This document shows, one piece after another, positions 1-11,100 of a stretch of 64,000 nucleotides of DNA. The stretch comes from Bacilli bacterium (lineage in GTDB: Bacteria > Bacillota_I > Bacilli_A > RF39 > UBA660): NCBI GenBank assembly GCA_017410525.1, contig JAFQQQ010000001.1:62001-126000 (forward strand), read 5' to 3'. The position numbers and the translations under genes were made by a program. Position 1 is the stretch's first letter. The number at the start of each line of letters is the position of its first letter. Under the pieces are notes generated by a model. It made no database searches. It was not told the DNA's origin and saw nothing but the letters and a program-made list of their open reading frames with translations.

Positions 1-1790
1 CAACCGACCCAGATCGTGAAGGAGAAGCAATTTCTTGGCACTTACAAGATGTTTTAGGGTTAAAAGAAAACGATTATGATAGAGTTGTATTTAATGAAAT
101 AACTAAAAATGCTGTAGTAGAAGCTTTCAAGTCTGTTAGAAAGATAGATAAAAACTTAGTTAATAGTCAAGAAACAAGAAGAATACTTGATAGAATTATA
201 GGATTTAGACTTTCAAGATTAATACAATCTAAAACAGATGGAAGTAGTGCTGGACGTGTCCAAAGTGTCGCTTTAAAACTTATAGTGGATAAAGAAAGAG
301 AAATAAGTGCTTTCAATCCAGAAGAGTATTGGACTATAGAAGCTGTATTTCCCGAATTTACTGCAGAACTTTTTAACTATAATCATAAAGATTTTAAAAT
401 AAATAATGAAATAGAAGCTAATGAGGTGTTAGATTCTTTAAGCAATACTTTTGAAATAGAGAGTGTTGATAAAAAGACTAGACAGAAACAATCTAAATCA
501 CCATATACTACAAGTACTATGCAACAAGATGCATCAAGTAAATTAAACTTTAATGCTAAAAAGACAATGCAAATTGCTCAAAAACTTTATGAGGGTATAG
601 AACTTGAAGATGATACAGTGGGTTTAATTACATATATGCGTACCGATTCTATAAGATTATCTAATGATTTTATTGCTTCAACTTATAAATATATAGAAGC
701 TAAATATGGTAAAGAGTATATAGGTCATGTAAAGGAAAGTAAGAAAACTGAAAATGTTCAAGATGCTCATGAAGGTATTAGACCAACCAGTATTAATAGG
801 ACTCCAGAATCAGTTAAACCTTTCTTAAGTAATGATGAATTTAAATTATATAGAATGATTTATTATAGAGCTTTGGCATCTTTAATGAAGAATGCTACAA
901 CTATCAATACGACAGTTATACTTGATAATAATAATTATCAATTTAAAGTAACTGGACAAATAATTGATTTTGATGGTTATTTAAAAGTTTATAAAGATTA
1001 TGAAGATACTAAAGATAAACTTTTACCACCCCTAGATCAATATAATTCTAAAATATTAGTATCTAAAGAAATAAACAAGGAGCAACATTTTACTCAACCT
1101 CCAGCGCGTTATACAGAAGCTAAACTTATAAAAGAGATGGAAGAGTTAGGTATTGGTAGACCTAGTACTTATGCCACAACTATGGATATAATAAAAAAAC
1201 GTGGTTATGCTAATTTAGTTGAGAAAAAGTTTATTCCAACTGATATTGGGTTTGAAATAACTGATAAACTACAAGAATTCTTTAGTCATTTAATAAATGT
1301 AGAATATACTGCTAATATGGAAACAGATTTAGATAAGATTGCTGAAGGTAATCAAGATTATGTTAAAGTATTAAGAGAGTTTTATAATGAATTTGAGCCA
1401 AGTGTTAAAAATGCGTTTGATGCTATGCCTAAAAAAGAAGCAGAAAAAACTGGAGAAGATTGTCCAGAATGTGGGAACCCTTTAGTAATTAGAAAAGGTA
1501 AATATGGAGAGTTTATTGCTTGTAGTAATTATCCAAAATGCAAATATATTAAACAAGATGAAAGGCAAATTACTGAAATATGTAATTGTCCAAAATGCGA
1601 TGGCAAAATAATTGAAAAAAAGAGTAAAAGAGGAAAAGTATTCTACGGATGTAACAATTATCCAAAATGTAAAGAAGCATACTGGGATAAACCAATTGGT
1701 AAAAAATGTCCAGAATGTGGAAGTATGTTAACAGAAAAAAAGAATACAATTAAATGTAGTAGTTGTGATTATAAAAGTGATACTGAATAG
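1..1790 (+). CDS. topA: DNA topoisomerase I (type IA), 5' end outside window
   Basis: This enzyme relaxes negatively supercoiled DNA through a single-strand break and a 5'-phosphotyrosine link. The open frame runs from base 3 without a stop, so the N-terminus is missing. The visible part starts inside the TOPRIM domain with TDPDREGEAISWHL. Next come the SAGRVQSVAL motif and the active-site region YMRTDS (Tyr is the nucleophile). The C-terminus holds three zinc-ribbon modules (CPECG...CSNYPKC, CPKCD...CNNYPKC, CPECG...CSSC), as in Bacillota TopA. A start at base 285 is possible in this frame but would remove the TOPRIM motif, so it is not the true start. The next gene has its own promoter. Confidence 0.97.
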   Translation, partial: TDPDREGEAISWHLQDVLGLKENDYDRVVFNEITKNAVVEAFKSVRKIDKNLVNSQETRRILDRIIGFRLSRLIQSKTDGSSAGRVQSVALKLIVDKEREISAFNPEEYWTIEAVFPEFTAELFNYNHKDFKINNEIEANEVLDSLSNTFEIESVDKKTRQKQSKSPYTTSTMQQDASSKLNFNAKKTMQIAQKLYEGIELEDDTVGLITYMRTDSIRLSNDFIASTYKYIEAKYGKEYIGHVKESKKTENVQDAHEGIRPTSINRTPESVKPFLSNDEFKLYRMIYYRALASLMKNATTINTTVILDNNNYQFKVTGQIIDFDGYLKVYKDYEDTKDKLLPPLDQYNSKILVSKEINKEQHFTQPPARYTEAKLIKEMEELGIGRPSTYATTMDIIKKRGYANLVEKKFIPTDIGFEITDKLQEFFSHLINVEYTANMETDLDKIAEGNQDYVKVLREFYNEFEPSVKNAFDAMPKKEAEKTGEDCPECGNPLVIRKGKYGEFIACSNYPKCKYIKQDERQITEICNCPKCDGKIIEKKSKRGKVFYGCNNYPKCKEAYWDKPIGKKCPECGSMLTEKKNTIKCSSCDYKSDTE

Positions 1791-1803
1791 TATTGCTTTT
1801 AAT

Positions 1804-1832
1804 TTGACAAAGTATAAAATTTATGTTAGTAT
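1804..1832 (+). promoter_or_regulatory. Sigma-A promoter, TTGACA-N17-TAGTAT with extended -10
   Basis: A perfect -35 TTGACA (1804-1809), a 17-bp spacer and -10 TAGTAT (1827-1832) preceded by TGT. It lies just after the topA stop and would drive the gene starting at 1888. Confidence 0.65.
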
Positions 1833-1887
1833 ATACGACATAGATTTGAAAAGAAAAATTTTTTCAAGAAAGAAAGAGGGTTATGGT

Positions 1888-2835
1888 ATGAAAAACAATT
1901 ATGAAACATTAGATCAAAAGTTAGATAGTATACATGGCAAAAAGAAAACAACAAAACCAGTAAAAGCGTCTAAATCAAAGAAAATTAAATCAAAAGACGA
2001 AAGAACTAAAAGGAATAAAAAGTTTATAGTTGGTACAATTGCTTTGTTTGCTGCAAGTGCAATTACTTTAACTTCACTTGTTGCAACCTTAGTAAGCTGT
2101 TTCAAAAAGAAAAATAATGATGTTCCAAAAACATTAGATAATAGTATTGTTCAAATAGATGATATGGGAACTGAATTAGAACTTTCAGAAAATAATACAT
2201 CTAAATATGGAAAAACTACTGGAAATATTGATGCAAATGAATTGGTAGAAAAAAATGGAAAAATCTATAAAGATAAAGATAGTGCTGATAAATCTGATAA
2301 AGTAGGTACTAGTTCAGTTGATACTAAAGGTGATTCACTTGTAGTAGAAGATGGGAAAGTAAAAGATAAAACTGATGGTTATGAAATTAAGGATGAATCA
2401 GGCAAAGTTATTGAAAATGGTGATGATATACCAGATGGTTATAAGGAAGTAGAAGAAGGAAAACTTTTACCAGAAGGATATGTTTATTCGGATGCTACTT
2501 ATTATAATGAAGAAGGAAATATTTTGTTAAATAAGGGTGATAGAGTAAGTAAAGAGAAGTTAGAATATATTAAGAAAAACTTTTCAACAACCAAACCTTC
2601 AAAAACAGAAACAAGTTCAATAACTGATACTTCATCAAAACAAGAAACGACTTCAAACAAAGGTAAAGTAAACACAAACGGAACATATACTGATTCTTAT
2701 GGAAATATATGGATTAGTTATGAGGACTATGTAAATGGTATGTTAGATTTAGATGGGGTATACACAAAAGCAGATGGAATATTACGTTATAGTCCAAATG
2801 TAAATAAAAATACTGAAAAACAATTAGTAAAATAG
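1888..2835 (+). CDS. Membrane-anchored low-complexity protein, unknown function
   Basis: I do not recognise this family. I place the start at 1888 because AAAGAGGG lies a proper distance upstream and a promoter lies at 1804-1832; an upstream in-frame start at 1765 would precede that promoter. The 315-residue product has a Lys-rich cytoplasmic N-terminus of about 48 residues and one hydrophobic segment (about 49-72, ending in a Cys). A long hydrophilic outside part follows, rich in Asp, Lys, Ser and Thr, with a Thr/Ser-rich linker near residues 235-265. The C-terminal part contains short DSYGNIW-like and DGVYTKADG-like stretches that resemble surface-protein repeats. It is probably a cell-surface protein; the role is unknown. 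Confidence 0.7.
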   Translation: MKNNYETLDQKLDSIHGKKKTTKPVKASKSKKIKSKDERTKRNKKFIVGTIALFAASAITLTSLVATLVSCFKKKNNDVPKTLDNSIVQIDDMGTELELSENNTSKYGKTTGNIDANELVEKNGKIYKDKDSADKSDKVGTSSVDTKGDSLVVEDGKVKDKTDGYEIKDESGKVIENGDDIPDGYKEVEEGKLLPEGYVYSDATYYNEEGNILLNKGDRVSKEKLEYIKKNFSTTKPSKTETSSITDTSSKQETTSNKGKVNTNGTYTDSYGNIWISYEDYVNGMLDLDGVYTKADGILRYSPNVNKNTEKQLVK

Positions 2836-2857
2836 GAATTAATGTTCCTATTTTTTC
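2831..2857 (+). terminator. Rho-independent terminator
   Basis: AATAGGAA (2831-2838) pairs with TTCCTATT (2845-2852) and is followed by T residues; it overlaps the stop codon of the upstream gene. Confidence 0.8.
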
Positions 2858-2909
2858 TTGCTAAATAAAATTATAAGTGCTATCATAGATATATAATAGG
2901 TGATAAAAA

Positions 2910-3896
2910 GTGAAACAATATTTAAAAGAAAATTATAAATTTATATTAAGTATAATATTTATTTTAGTAGTATTTTCAATTAGATTTCCATATTATATAG
3001 ATGCTCCTGGTGGAATAACTGATGTGAGTGAAAAAATAGAAATAAATGGTTATGAAAGTGAAGGCAGTTTTAATCTAGCTTATGTAAAAGAATATAGGGC
3101 TACCATTCCTACATTAATTTTTTCTTTGTTTAACAAAGATTGGAAAGTAATTAAACAAGATGAAGTTATGCTGGATACTGAAGATTATAAAGCCTATGAA
3201 ATTAGAGATAAAATACTAATGGATGAATCCATTAGTAATGCCGTATATGTTGCTTTTAAAAATTCAAATAGATACATAAAAGAATTGTCTAATAAATTGG
3301 TTATTATTTATATAACAGACACTTCAAATACGGATTTAAAAGTAGGAGATGAGATAATATCTATAAATAATGAATATGTGTATAGTAAAGAAAATGTAGC
3401 AAACATAGTAAATGATTTACCTATAGGTTGCAAAATAGATATTAAAGTTAAAAATAATAACACAGAATATAACAGATATGCCTATATAATTGAAGAAGAT
3501 AATAATAAAATAATAGGTATTTTAATTAGTAATTTAAAAGAATATCAAACTAATCCCAAAGTAAATGTAATTGTCGATAAAAATGAATCTGGTTCAAGTG
3601 GTGGTTTAATTACTGCTTTATCAATTTATGATTCTTTAGTTAAAGAAGATATAACTAATGGATTAAAAATAGTGGGCACAGGAACAATAGATTTAGATGG
3701 GAATATTGGTAGTATAGGTGGGGTAGAATATAAATTAAAGAGTGCTGTAAAAAGATCAGCTGATTTATTTATAGTACCTAAAGATGAAAATTATGCAGAG
3801 GCAATTAAATTAAAAAAAGAAAACAATTATGATATAGAAATACTTGGTGTATCTACATTTAATGAAGTTATAGATTATTTAAATAGTAAAAACTAG
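2910..3896 (+). CDS. Membrane-anchored PDZ/Lon-like serine protease (YlbL/SepM type)
   Basis: A secreted-side protease with one N-terminal membrane segment (about residues 10-27). A PDZ domain lies around residues 115-190 (TDLKVGDEIISIN). A Lon-type (S16) catalytic domain follows, with the Ser in ESGSSGGL (about 230) and the partner Lys in the GGVEYKLKSAVKR stretch (about 275). The length of 328 residues fits YlbL and streptococcal SepM, which cut envelope or signal peptides. The start codon is GTG, with AGGTGATAAAAA before it. A -10-like TATAAT lies at 2892-2897, only 12 nt before the start. The substrate is unknown. Confidence 0.87.
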   Translation: MKQYLKENYKFILSIIFILVVFSIRFPYYIDAPGGITDVSEKIEINGYESEGSFNLAYVKEYRATIPTLIFSLFNKDWKVIKQDEVMLDTEDYKAYEIRDKILMDESISNAVYVAFKNSNRYIKELSNKLVIIYITDTSNTDLKVGDEIISINNEYVYSKENVANIVNDLPIGCKIDIKVKNNNTEYNRYAYIIEEDNNKIIGILISNLKEYQTNPKVNVIVDKNESGSSGGLITALSIYDSLVKEDITNGLKIVGTGTIDLDGNIGSIGGVEYKLKSAVKRSADLFIVPKDENYAEAIKLKKENNYDIEILGVSTFNEVIDYLNSKN

Positions 3897-3914
3897 AAAA
3901 AACTAGTTTTTTTA
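3888..3914 (+). terminator. Rho-independent terminator
   Basis: AAAAACTAG (3888-3896) pairs with CTAGTTTTT (3903-3911), followed by further T residues. Confidence 0.8.
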
Positions 3915-3971
3915 TTTAAAAACTAGATTTACTTTAATGAATTTGATAAAATATTTATTAGGTGAATAAGT

Positions 3972-6509
3972 ATGAAGATGTCAGATGTAGATTTAAATAA
4001 AGTGTCTCCTATGATGAGGCATTATATAAGTGTAAAAAATGACTATCCTGATGTAATAATATTTTATAGATTAGGAGATTTTTATGAGGTTTTCTTTGAA
4101 GATGCAATTATAACCTCAAGAGAATTAGAACTTACTTTAACAGGTAGAAATGCAGGATTAGAAGAAAGAGTACCTATGTGTGGAGTACCACACCATGCTG
4201 TAAATATTTATGTAGAAAAGATGGTTGAAAAAGGATATAAAATAGGTATTTGTGATCAACTAGAGGATGCTAAAGATGCCAAAGGAATAGTTCAAAGGGG
4301 AATAACACAAATAATAAGTAAAGGTACTATTATGAATAGTGATTCTTTAAAAGAAAATGAATTTAACTATATAGGAAACATAATAGACTTTGATCACTGT
4401 TATAGTATCTGTTATACAGATATAACAACAGGAATAGTTTATGTAACTCTTATAAACCATAATCCAAGCAATTTAGTTAGTGAAATAGTTAGTTTAGGAC
4501 TAAAAGAAGTAATAGTTAATTCTACATTTGATAAAAGTATTACAAGTATACTTAAAAATCAATTTAAAACTTATATATCTATATCTGATGATATAGAAGA
4601 ATTAGAAGAATGTAAAAATGTATTTGAAGATATAGAAGATGAAAGATTAGTTAAAACAATTAAACATTTAATAACTTATATTACTAAAATAAAAATGACT
4701 AGTTTAAGTCATTTACAAAAAGCTATAATAAAAGTAAATAAAAATTATTTAAAGATGGACATCCATACTAAAAGAAACTTAGAACTAACAGAGACATTAA
4801 GACTTAAACAAAGGCAATATTCTTTGATATGGTTACTTGATAAAACTAAAACAGCTATGGGATCCAGAATGTTAAAGAATTATATAGAAAATCCATTAAT
4901 TGATAAAAATGAAATAAATAAAAGATACGATGTAGTAGAAACATTACTTGAAGAGTTTATATTAAAAGAAGATTTGAAAACATTACTTTATGAAGTATAT
5001 GACTTAGAAAGGCTTTCTGGCAGAATAGCTTTTGGTAATGCCAACGCTAGAGATTTATTGCAATTAAAAAACTCTTTAAAGGTTTTACCTGATATAAAAA
5101 ATATATTAAATGCGATTAAGTTTAAAGATATAGAAACATTAAATGATTTATACGAGTTGCTTGAAAGTTCTATATATGAAAATCCTCCAATAACTATTAA
5201 AGAAGGTTATCTAATTAAAGAAGGATTTAATAAAGAATTAGATGAATTAAAAAGCATAAGAACTAATGGTAAAAATTTTATAGCACGTTTTGAAGCGGAA
5301 GAAAAAGAAAAAACTGGTATTAAAACTTTAAAAGTAGGTTACAACAAAGTATTTGGTTATTATATAGAAGTATCTAAAGGTATGACTAATTTGGTTAAAG
5401 ATGAATATGGTTATGAAAGAAAACAAACTTTAAGTAACTGTGAAAGATATATTAGTCCAATACTTAAAGAAAAAGAATCTATGATACTTAATGCAGAAGA
5501 AAAAATAATAAATTTGGAATACGATTTATTTATAAGCGTTAGAGATAAAATAAAAGAATATATACCAAGACTTCAAGAGATTGCTAAAGTAATAAGCGAA
5601 ATAGATGTATTACAATCTTTCTCTATAGTAGCAGAAGAAAATAATTATATTAGACCAACTATTACTGATGAAAGAGTAGTAGATATAAAAGAAAATAGAC
5701 ATGCAGTAGTAGAAAAAGTATTAGATAGTGAATATGTATCAAATGATATATATATGCCTAAAGATAAAAATATATTACTTATTACTGGACCTAATATGGC
5801 AGGTAAGAGTACATATATGAGACAACTGGCTATTACAGTTATAATGGCTCAAATAGGATGTTTTGTTCCTGCAAAAAGTGCTACAATGCCTATATTTGAT
5901 GCTATATATACTAGAATTGGTGCTAGTGATGACTTAGTTAGTGGAGAATCTACATTTATGGTAGAAATGAATGAAGCTAATAATGCTATTCAAAATGCTA
6001 CTAACAATTCGTTAGTACTATTTGATGAATTAGGTAGGGGAACTGCTACATTTGATGGAATGGCGCTTGCTCAATCAATTATTGAATATATTCATGATAA
6101 TATAAAGTGTAAAATGATGTTTTCAACACATTACCACGAACTTACTGATTTAGAAAATAATCTTAAATATTTAAAAAATATACACGTTAGTGCTTATGAA
6201 GAAAATGGCACAGTAACATTCTTGCATAAAATAAAAGATGGTAGTGTTGATAAAAGTTATGGTATTCATGTAGCCAAGCTAGCCAATCTACCTAATAGCT
6301 TAATAAAAAGAGCAAGTGATATATTGAAAGTTTATGAATCCAAAGAAAAGAAAAGAGATATAAAAATACAAGAAAGTCTTCCTTTGGATTTAGTAATGCC
6401 TAAAGAAGAATCAAAAATAGAAAAAATTATAAAAGAAATAGATCCTATGAATATAACACCGATAGAAGCTTTTAACATCATCTATGAATTAAAAAAAGAT
6501 TTAAAATAA
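3972..6509 (+). CDS. mutS: DNA mismatch repair protein MutS
   Basis: Recognises mismatched bases and starts repair. The mismatch-binding motif FYRLGDFYE sits at residues 31-39 (Phe and Glu of the F-x-E wedge). The connector, lever and clamp regions follow. The C-terminal ATPase has Walker A GPNMAGKST (about 606-614) and the LVLFDELGRGT Walker B region (about 681-690), then STHYHEL. The length of 845 residues is typical. AGGTGAATAAGT precedes the ATG, with a TGATAAAAT -10-like box about 20 nt upstream. MutL usually follows MutS in Bacillota, but here murF follows instead. Confidence 0.98.
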   Translation: MKMSDVDLNKVSPMMRHYISVKNDYPDVIIFYRLGDFYEVFFEDAIITSRELELTLTGRNAGLEERVPMCGVPHHAVNIYVEKMVEKGYKIGICDQLEDAKDAKGIVQRGITQIISKGTIMNSDSLKENEFNYIGNIIDFDHCYSICYTDITTGIVYVTLINHNPSNLVSEIVSLGLKEVIVNSTFDKSITSILKNQFKTYISISDDIEELEECKNVFEDIEDERLVKTIKHLITYITKIKMTSLSHLQKAIIKVNKNYLKMDIHTKRNLELTETLRLKQRQYSLIWLLDKTKTAMGSRMLKNYIENPLIDKNEINKRYDVVETLLEEFILKEDLKTLLYEVYDLERLSGRIAFGNANARDLLQLKNSLKVLPDIKNILNAIKFKDIETLNDLYELLESSIYENPPITIKEGYLIKEGFNKELDELKSIRTNGKNFIARFEAEEKEKTGIKTLKVGYNKVFGYYIEVSKGMTNLVKDEYGYERKQTLSNCERYISPILKEKESMILNAEEKIINLEYDLFISVRDKIKEYIPRLQEIAKVISEIDVLQSFSIVAEENNYIRPTITDERVVDIKENRHAVVEKVLDSEYVSNDIYMPKDKNILLITGPNMAGKSTYMRQLAITVIMAQIGCFVPAKSATMPIFDAIYTRIGASDDLVSGESTFMVEMNEANNAIQNATNNSLVLFDELGRGTATFDGMALAQSIIEYIHDNIKCKMMFSTHYHELTDLENNLKYLKNIHVSAYEENGTVTFLHKIKDGSVDKSYGIHVAKLANLPNSLIKRASDILKVYESKEKKRDIKIQESLPLDLVMPKEESKIEKIIKEIDPMNITPIEAFNIIYELKKDLK

Positions 6510-6533
6510 AACGTATTTCACATACGTTTTATT
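6505..6533 (+). terminator. Rho-independent terminator
   Basis: AATAAAACGTA (6505-6515) pairs with TACGTTTTATT (6523-6533) across a 7-nt loop. Confidence 0.8.
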
Positions 6534-6555
6534 CATATATTATAATGGTGATATT

Positions 6556-7836
6556 ATGACTTTGAATGAATTTATAAAAGTTATAAATGGTATATCTAAT
6601 ATAAATAGTGAAGAAAGAATAAAACAAATAAAAACTGATACTAGAAAGATAAATAAAGGAGATATATTTATAGCTTTAAAAGGCAAAAAATATAATGGAG
6701 AAGATTTTGTTAATATTGCGATACAAAAAGGAGCTATCGCTTGTGTAGTGGAAAAAAGCATTAATGATAAATGTATACAAGTAAAAGACACTACACAATG
6801 TTTATTTTTAATTGGACTATATATAAGAAAACAATATAATATACCTTTAATTGGTATTACGGGATCAAATGGTAAAACGACTACAAAAGATTTACTTTAT
6901 CATGTGCTAAGTAGTAAATATAAAGTATTAAAAAATGATGGCAGTAAGAATAATATAATTGGTGTATCAGATACATTATTTAAATTAAATAAAAATCATG
7001 AAATAATAGTTATGGAATTAGGTACTAATCATCTAGGGGAAATTAGTTATTTGTCTAAGATGTGTGAACCAGATGTAGGAATAATAACTAATATAGGATC
7101 ATCGCATTTAGAATATTTTAAAACGAGAAAAAATATATTTAAAGAAAAAATAAGTATATTAGATGGAATGAAAGATGGGAATTTAATAGTTAATGGTGAT
7201 GATAAATATTTAAAAAGATTATGTAGCTTTAAATGCGGATTAAATAAAAATAATGATTTAAAAGCTTATAATATAAAAGAATATACTGATCATATAATAT
7301 TTAATATATATTTAGATAAAGAATATACAATAATATTTAATAACCCAGGGACACATTTTATTAATGATATATTATTGGTTATTAAGTGTGCTTTAAATTA
7401 TGAGATAAAAATAAAAACAATTATAAATAAAATAAAAAGTTTTAAATTAACTGATAAGAGAATGAATCTTGTAAAAATTAAAGATAATATATTAATAAAT
7501 GATTGTTATAATGCGAGTTTAGAATCCACGGTTGCTGGAATTAATTATTTAAAAAATATAAGTCAAAAAAAAATATTAATAATAGGTGATATATTAGAAC
7601 TTGGTAAACACTCTAAAAAGATACATAAAAAAATAAATAAAGAAATAAAAAAATTAAAAAATAAAGAAATTTATACTATAGGTGTGAATTCTAAATATAT
7701 TAGAGGTATTAATTTTAAAAATGTAGATGAGTTTATAGAATATATAAGGCATAAAAAATTAGATAATTGTTATATTTATGTAAAGGGTTCCAGAAGAATG
7801 AATTTAGATAAATTTGTAGATTATATGACAAACTAA
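6556..7836 (+). CDS. murF: UDP-MurNAc-tripeptide--D-alanyl-D-alanine ligase
   Basis: Adds D-Ala-D-Ala to the UDP-MurNAc-tripeptide, the last cytoplasmic step of muropeptide synthesis. Mur-ligase layout: an N-terminal substrate domain (DTRKINKGDIFIALKG), a central ATPase with GITGSNGKTTT (about residues 100-110) and MELGTNHLGEI. The NDCYNAS motif (about 315) begins the C-terminal domain and is typical of MurF. The length of 426 residues is slightly short, as expected for this lineage. GGTGAT lies 3 nt before the ATG and TATAAT (6541-6546) ends 9 nt before it, giving an almost leaderless arrangement. Confidence 0.95.
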   Translation: MTLNEFIKVINGISNINSEERIKQIKTDTRKINKGDIFIALKGKKYNGEDFVNIAIQKGAIACVVEKSINDKCIQVKDTTQCLFLIGLYIRKQYNIPLIGITGSNGKTTTKDLLYHVLSSKYKVLKNDGSKNNIIGVSDTLFKLNKNHEIIVMELGTNHLGEISYLSKMCEPDVGIITNIGSSHLEYFKTRKNIFKEKISILDGMKDGNLIVNGDDKYLKRLCSFKCGLNKNNDLKAYNIKEYTDHIIFNIYLDKEYTIIFNNPGTHFINDILLVIKCALNYEIKIKTIINKIKSFKLTDKRMNLVKIKDNILINDCYNASLESTVAGINYLKNISQKKILIIGDILELGKHSKKIHKKINKEIKKLKNKEIYTIGVNSKYIRGINFKNVDEFIEYIRHKKLDNCYIYVKGSRRMNLDKFVDYMTN

Positions 7837-7864
7837 AAAGAGTATTATTTAAACACTCTTTTTT
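7835..7864. terminator. Bidirectional terminator
   Basis: AAAAAGAGT (7835-7843) pairs with ACTCTTTTT (7855-7863). It lies between converging murF and the minus-strand gene and has T-runs in both directions. Confidence 0.8.
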
Positions 7865-8318
7865 CAATTTCTTCATTAATTTCTTTTTTGTGGTTTTCGG
7901 ACAAAAAATATTGTATAAACTCTTTTTCTATAGATATTAATCTATGATCATATAATTCAAAAACATTCTTCATTTTTCTTTTTATATCATTTACATGATT
8001 ACTTTCACCATATATTTTTACAGCTTCAAAAGTTGGATCTACGGAAAACATAAATAATATATATTTTTCTTCTATACAATCTACATTATATTTTTTTTGA
8101 TTGATGTTGAGTCTCTTCATTTTTTTTATATAATTTACAAAATTATTAGAAGTTATGTTTTCTTGTTCAAGCAAATTTAAAGCGTTTTTTTTCAGTATCG
8201 ATATTTTTTCGTTGTCTACGTTTTTAAAATTAATATTTTTAAAATCTTTATAAAATTCTTGGACTATTTTTTTTGAATATTCAATGAAATCTTTATCTGC
8301 AATACATGTTTTTTTCAT
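7845..8318 (-). CDS. Hypothetical cytoplasmic protein
   Basis: I do not recognise this family. The 157-residue product is soluble, Lys/Asn/Glu-rich and has no membrane segment, signal peptide or cysteine cluster. A hydrophobic core stretch (KYILFMFSVDPTFEAVKIYG) lies near residues 85-105 and the rest looks helical. The ribosome site AAGGAGGAATAATTC is among the strongest in the chromosomal part of the window, which supports it as a real expressed gene. It is a single gene between murF and tgt, divergent from tgt. Confidence 0.7.
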   Translation of the reverse strand: MKKTCIADKDFIEYSKKIVQEFYKDFKNINFKNVDNEKISILKKNALNLLEQENITSNNFVNYIKKMKRLNINQKKYNVDCIEEKYILFMFSVDPTFEAVKIYGESNHVNDIKRKMKNVFELYDHRLISIEKEFIQYFLSENHKKEINEEIEKRVFK

Positions 8319-8375
8319 GAATTATTCCTCCTTGGTAGGTAACTATTATACTAAAAAACAAAAAAAAGTCAATTA

Positions 8376-8404
8376 TTTACTTATTTTAGGGAAGATGCTA
8401 TAAT
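8376..8404 (+). promoter_or_regulatory. Promoter for tgt, extended -10
   Basis: TTTACT (8376-8381), a 17-bp spacer, then TGC-TATAAT (-10 at 8399-8404). The resulting leader of about 80 nt before tgt is longer than elsewhere in this window. I see no preQ1 riboswitch signature in it. Confidence 0.6.
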
Positions 8405-8490
8405 AAATGTGTTTGTAAATAGCTCTGCCAACCATTTTAATAAAAGAAATGATGCAATATATTGATAATAAAATATGAAAAAGGAAGTGA

Positions 8491-10391
<1,901 letters not shown>

Positions 10392-10393
<2 letters not shown>

Positions 10394-10416
10394 TTGATTA
10401 ACCTCAATCTTTTTTT
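10392..10416 (+). terminator. Rho-independent terminator
   Basis: GATTG (10392-10396) pairs with CAATC (10405-10409), followed by seven T residues. Confidence 0.7.
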
Positions 10417-10422
10417 ATACAC

Positions 10423-11052
10423 TTAATTATTTTTAGTAATTACATACTCTTCAAATGTTAAATTATTTTTATAAATATAAGTTGCTATTTCAATGCCTAC
10501 ATATCTATAATGCCAAGGTTCATATTTAAAGCCAGTTATATGAAATTTACCTTTAGGATACCTAAGTATAAAACCATATTTATAACAGTTTTCCTTCATC
10601 CAAATAAATTCTTTAGTACTTTCAAAATTATCATAATCTAAACTTTTATCAGCGACATCAACTGCTAAACCAGTTTGATGTTCAGAGTGGCCGGCTCTAG
10701 CACTTGCCATATCAGCATAATAAAAACCATTATTTAAACCATAATTATTATAAAGTTTTTTTTGATATAAATAACTTCTATAAGTAGAAACTGCAATTAT
10801 ATTAAAACCCGCTTCTTTAGCATCCATAGCCATCTTTTCAAAGTTTATTCTTGCCTCGTGTCTTAAATATTTATCTTTGCAAGAATATTTAATATCTACA
10901 ACTTCTAGGTCATCCGGTATATAATCACTAGTCAATTTATTATTTTTATTAACTAAAAAATCATAAGAAGTAGGGTTGTGTATTGTAGTTATATTTTTAT
11001 AAAAATCGTTTTCAAGTATAATAAGTAATAGTATATAAATAATTTTTTCCAT
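10423..11052 (-). CDS. VanY-family D-alanyl-D-alanine carboxypeptidase (short form)
   Basis: A zinc peptidase of family M15B that trims the last D-Ala of wall peptides. It has a short N-terminal hydrophobic segment (residues 4-13). The zinc motif SEHQTGLAVDV (S-x-H-x(6)-D pattern) is followed by EPWHYRYVG with the catalytic Glu and third zinc ligand His. The 209 residues hold the catalytic domain with little extra. GGTGATTAT precedes the ATG. It is the last of three tandem minus-strand paralogs, each with its own ribosome site and most with their own terminator. Confidence 0.9.
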   Translation of the reverse strand: MEKIIYILLLIILENDFYKNITTIHNPTSYDFLVNKNNKLTSDYIPDDLEVVDIKYSCKDKYLRHEARINFEKMAMDAKEAGFNIIAVSTYRSYLYQKKLYNNYGLNNGFYYADMASARAGHSEHQTGLAVDVADKSLDYDNFESTKEFIWMKENCYKYGFILRYPKGKFHITGFKYEPWHYRYVGIEIATYIYKNNLTFEEYVITKNN

Positions 11053-11074
11053 ATAATCACCACTATATTATATG

Positions 11075-11100
11075 AAAAAAGATAGTAAAAACTATCTTAA
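11075..11100 (-). terminator. Rho-independent terminator (minus strand)
   Basis: On the minus strand AAGATAGT pairs with ACTATCTT, followed by a T-run; it closes the gene ending at 11092. Confidence 0.75.

Noticed and set aside
1765-1887. Upstream in-frame extension of the gene at 1888 (starting at 1765)
   Set aside because: It overlaps topA and a good promoter (1804-1832), has no ribosome site, and its sequence is low-quality compared with the strong site before 1888.
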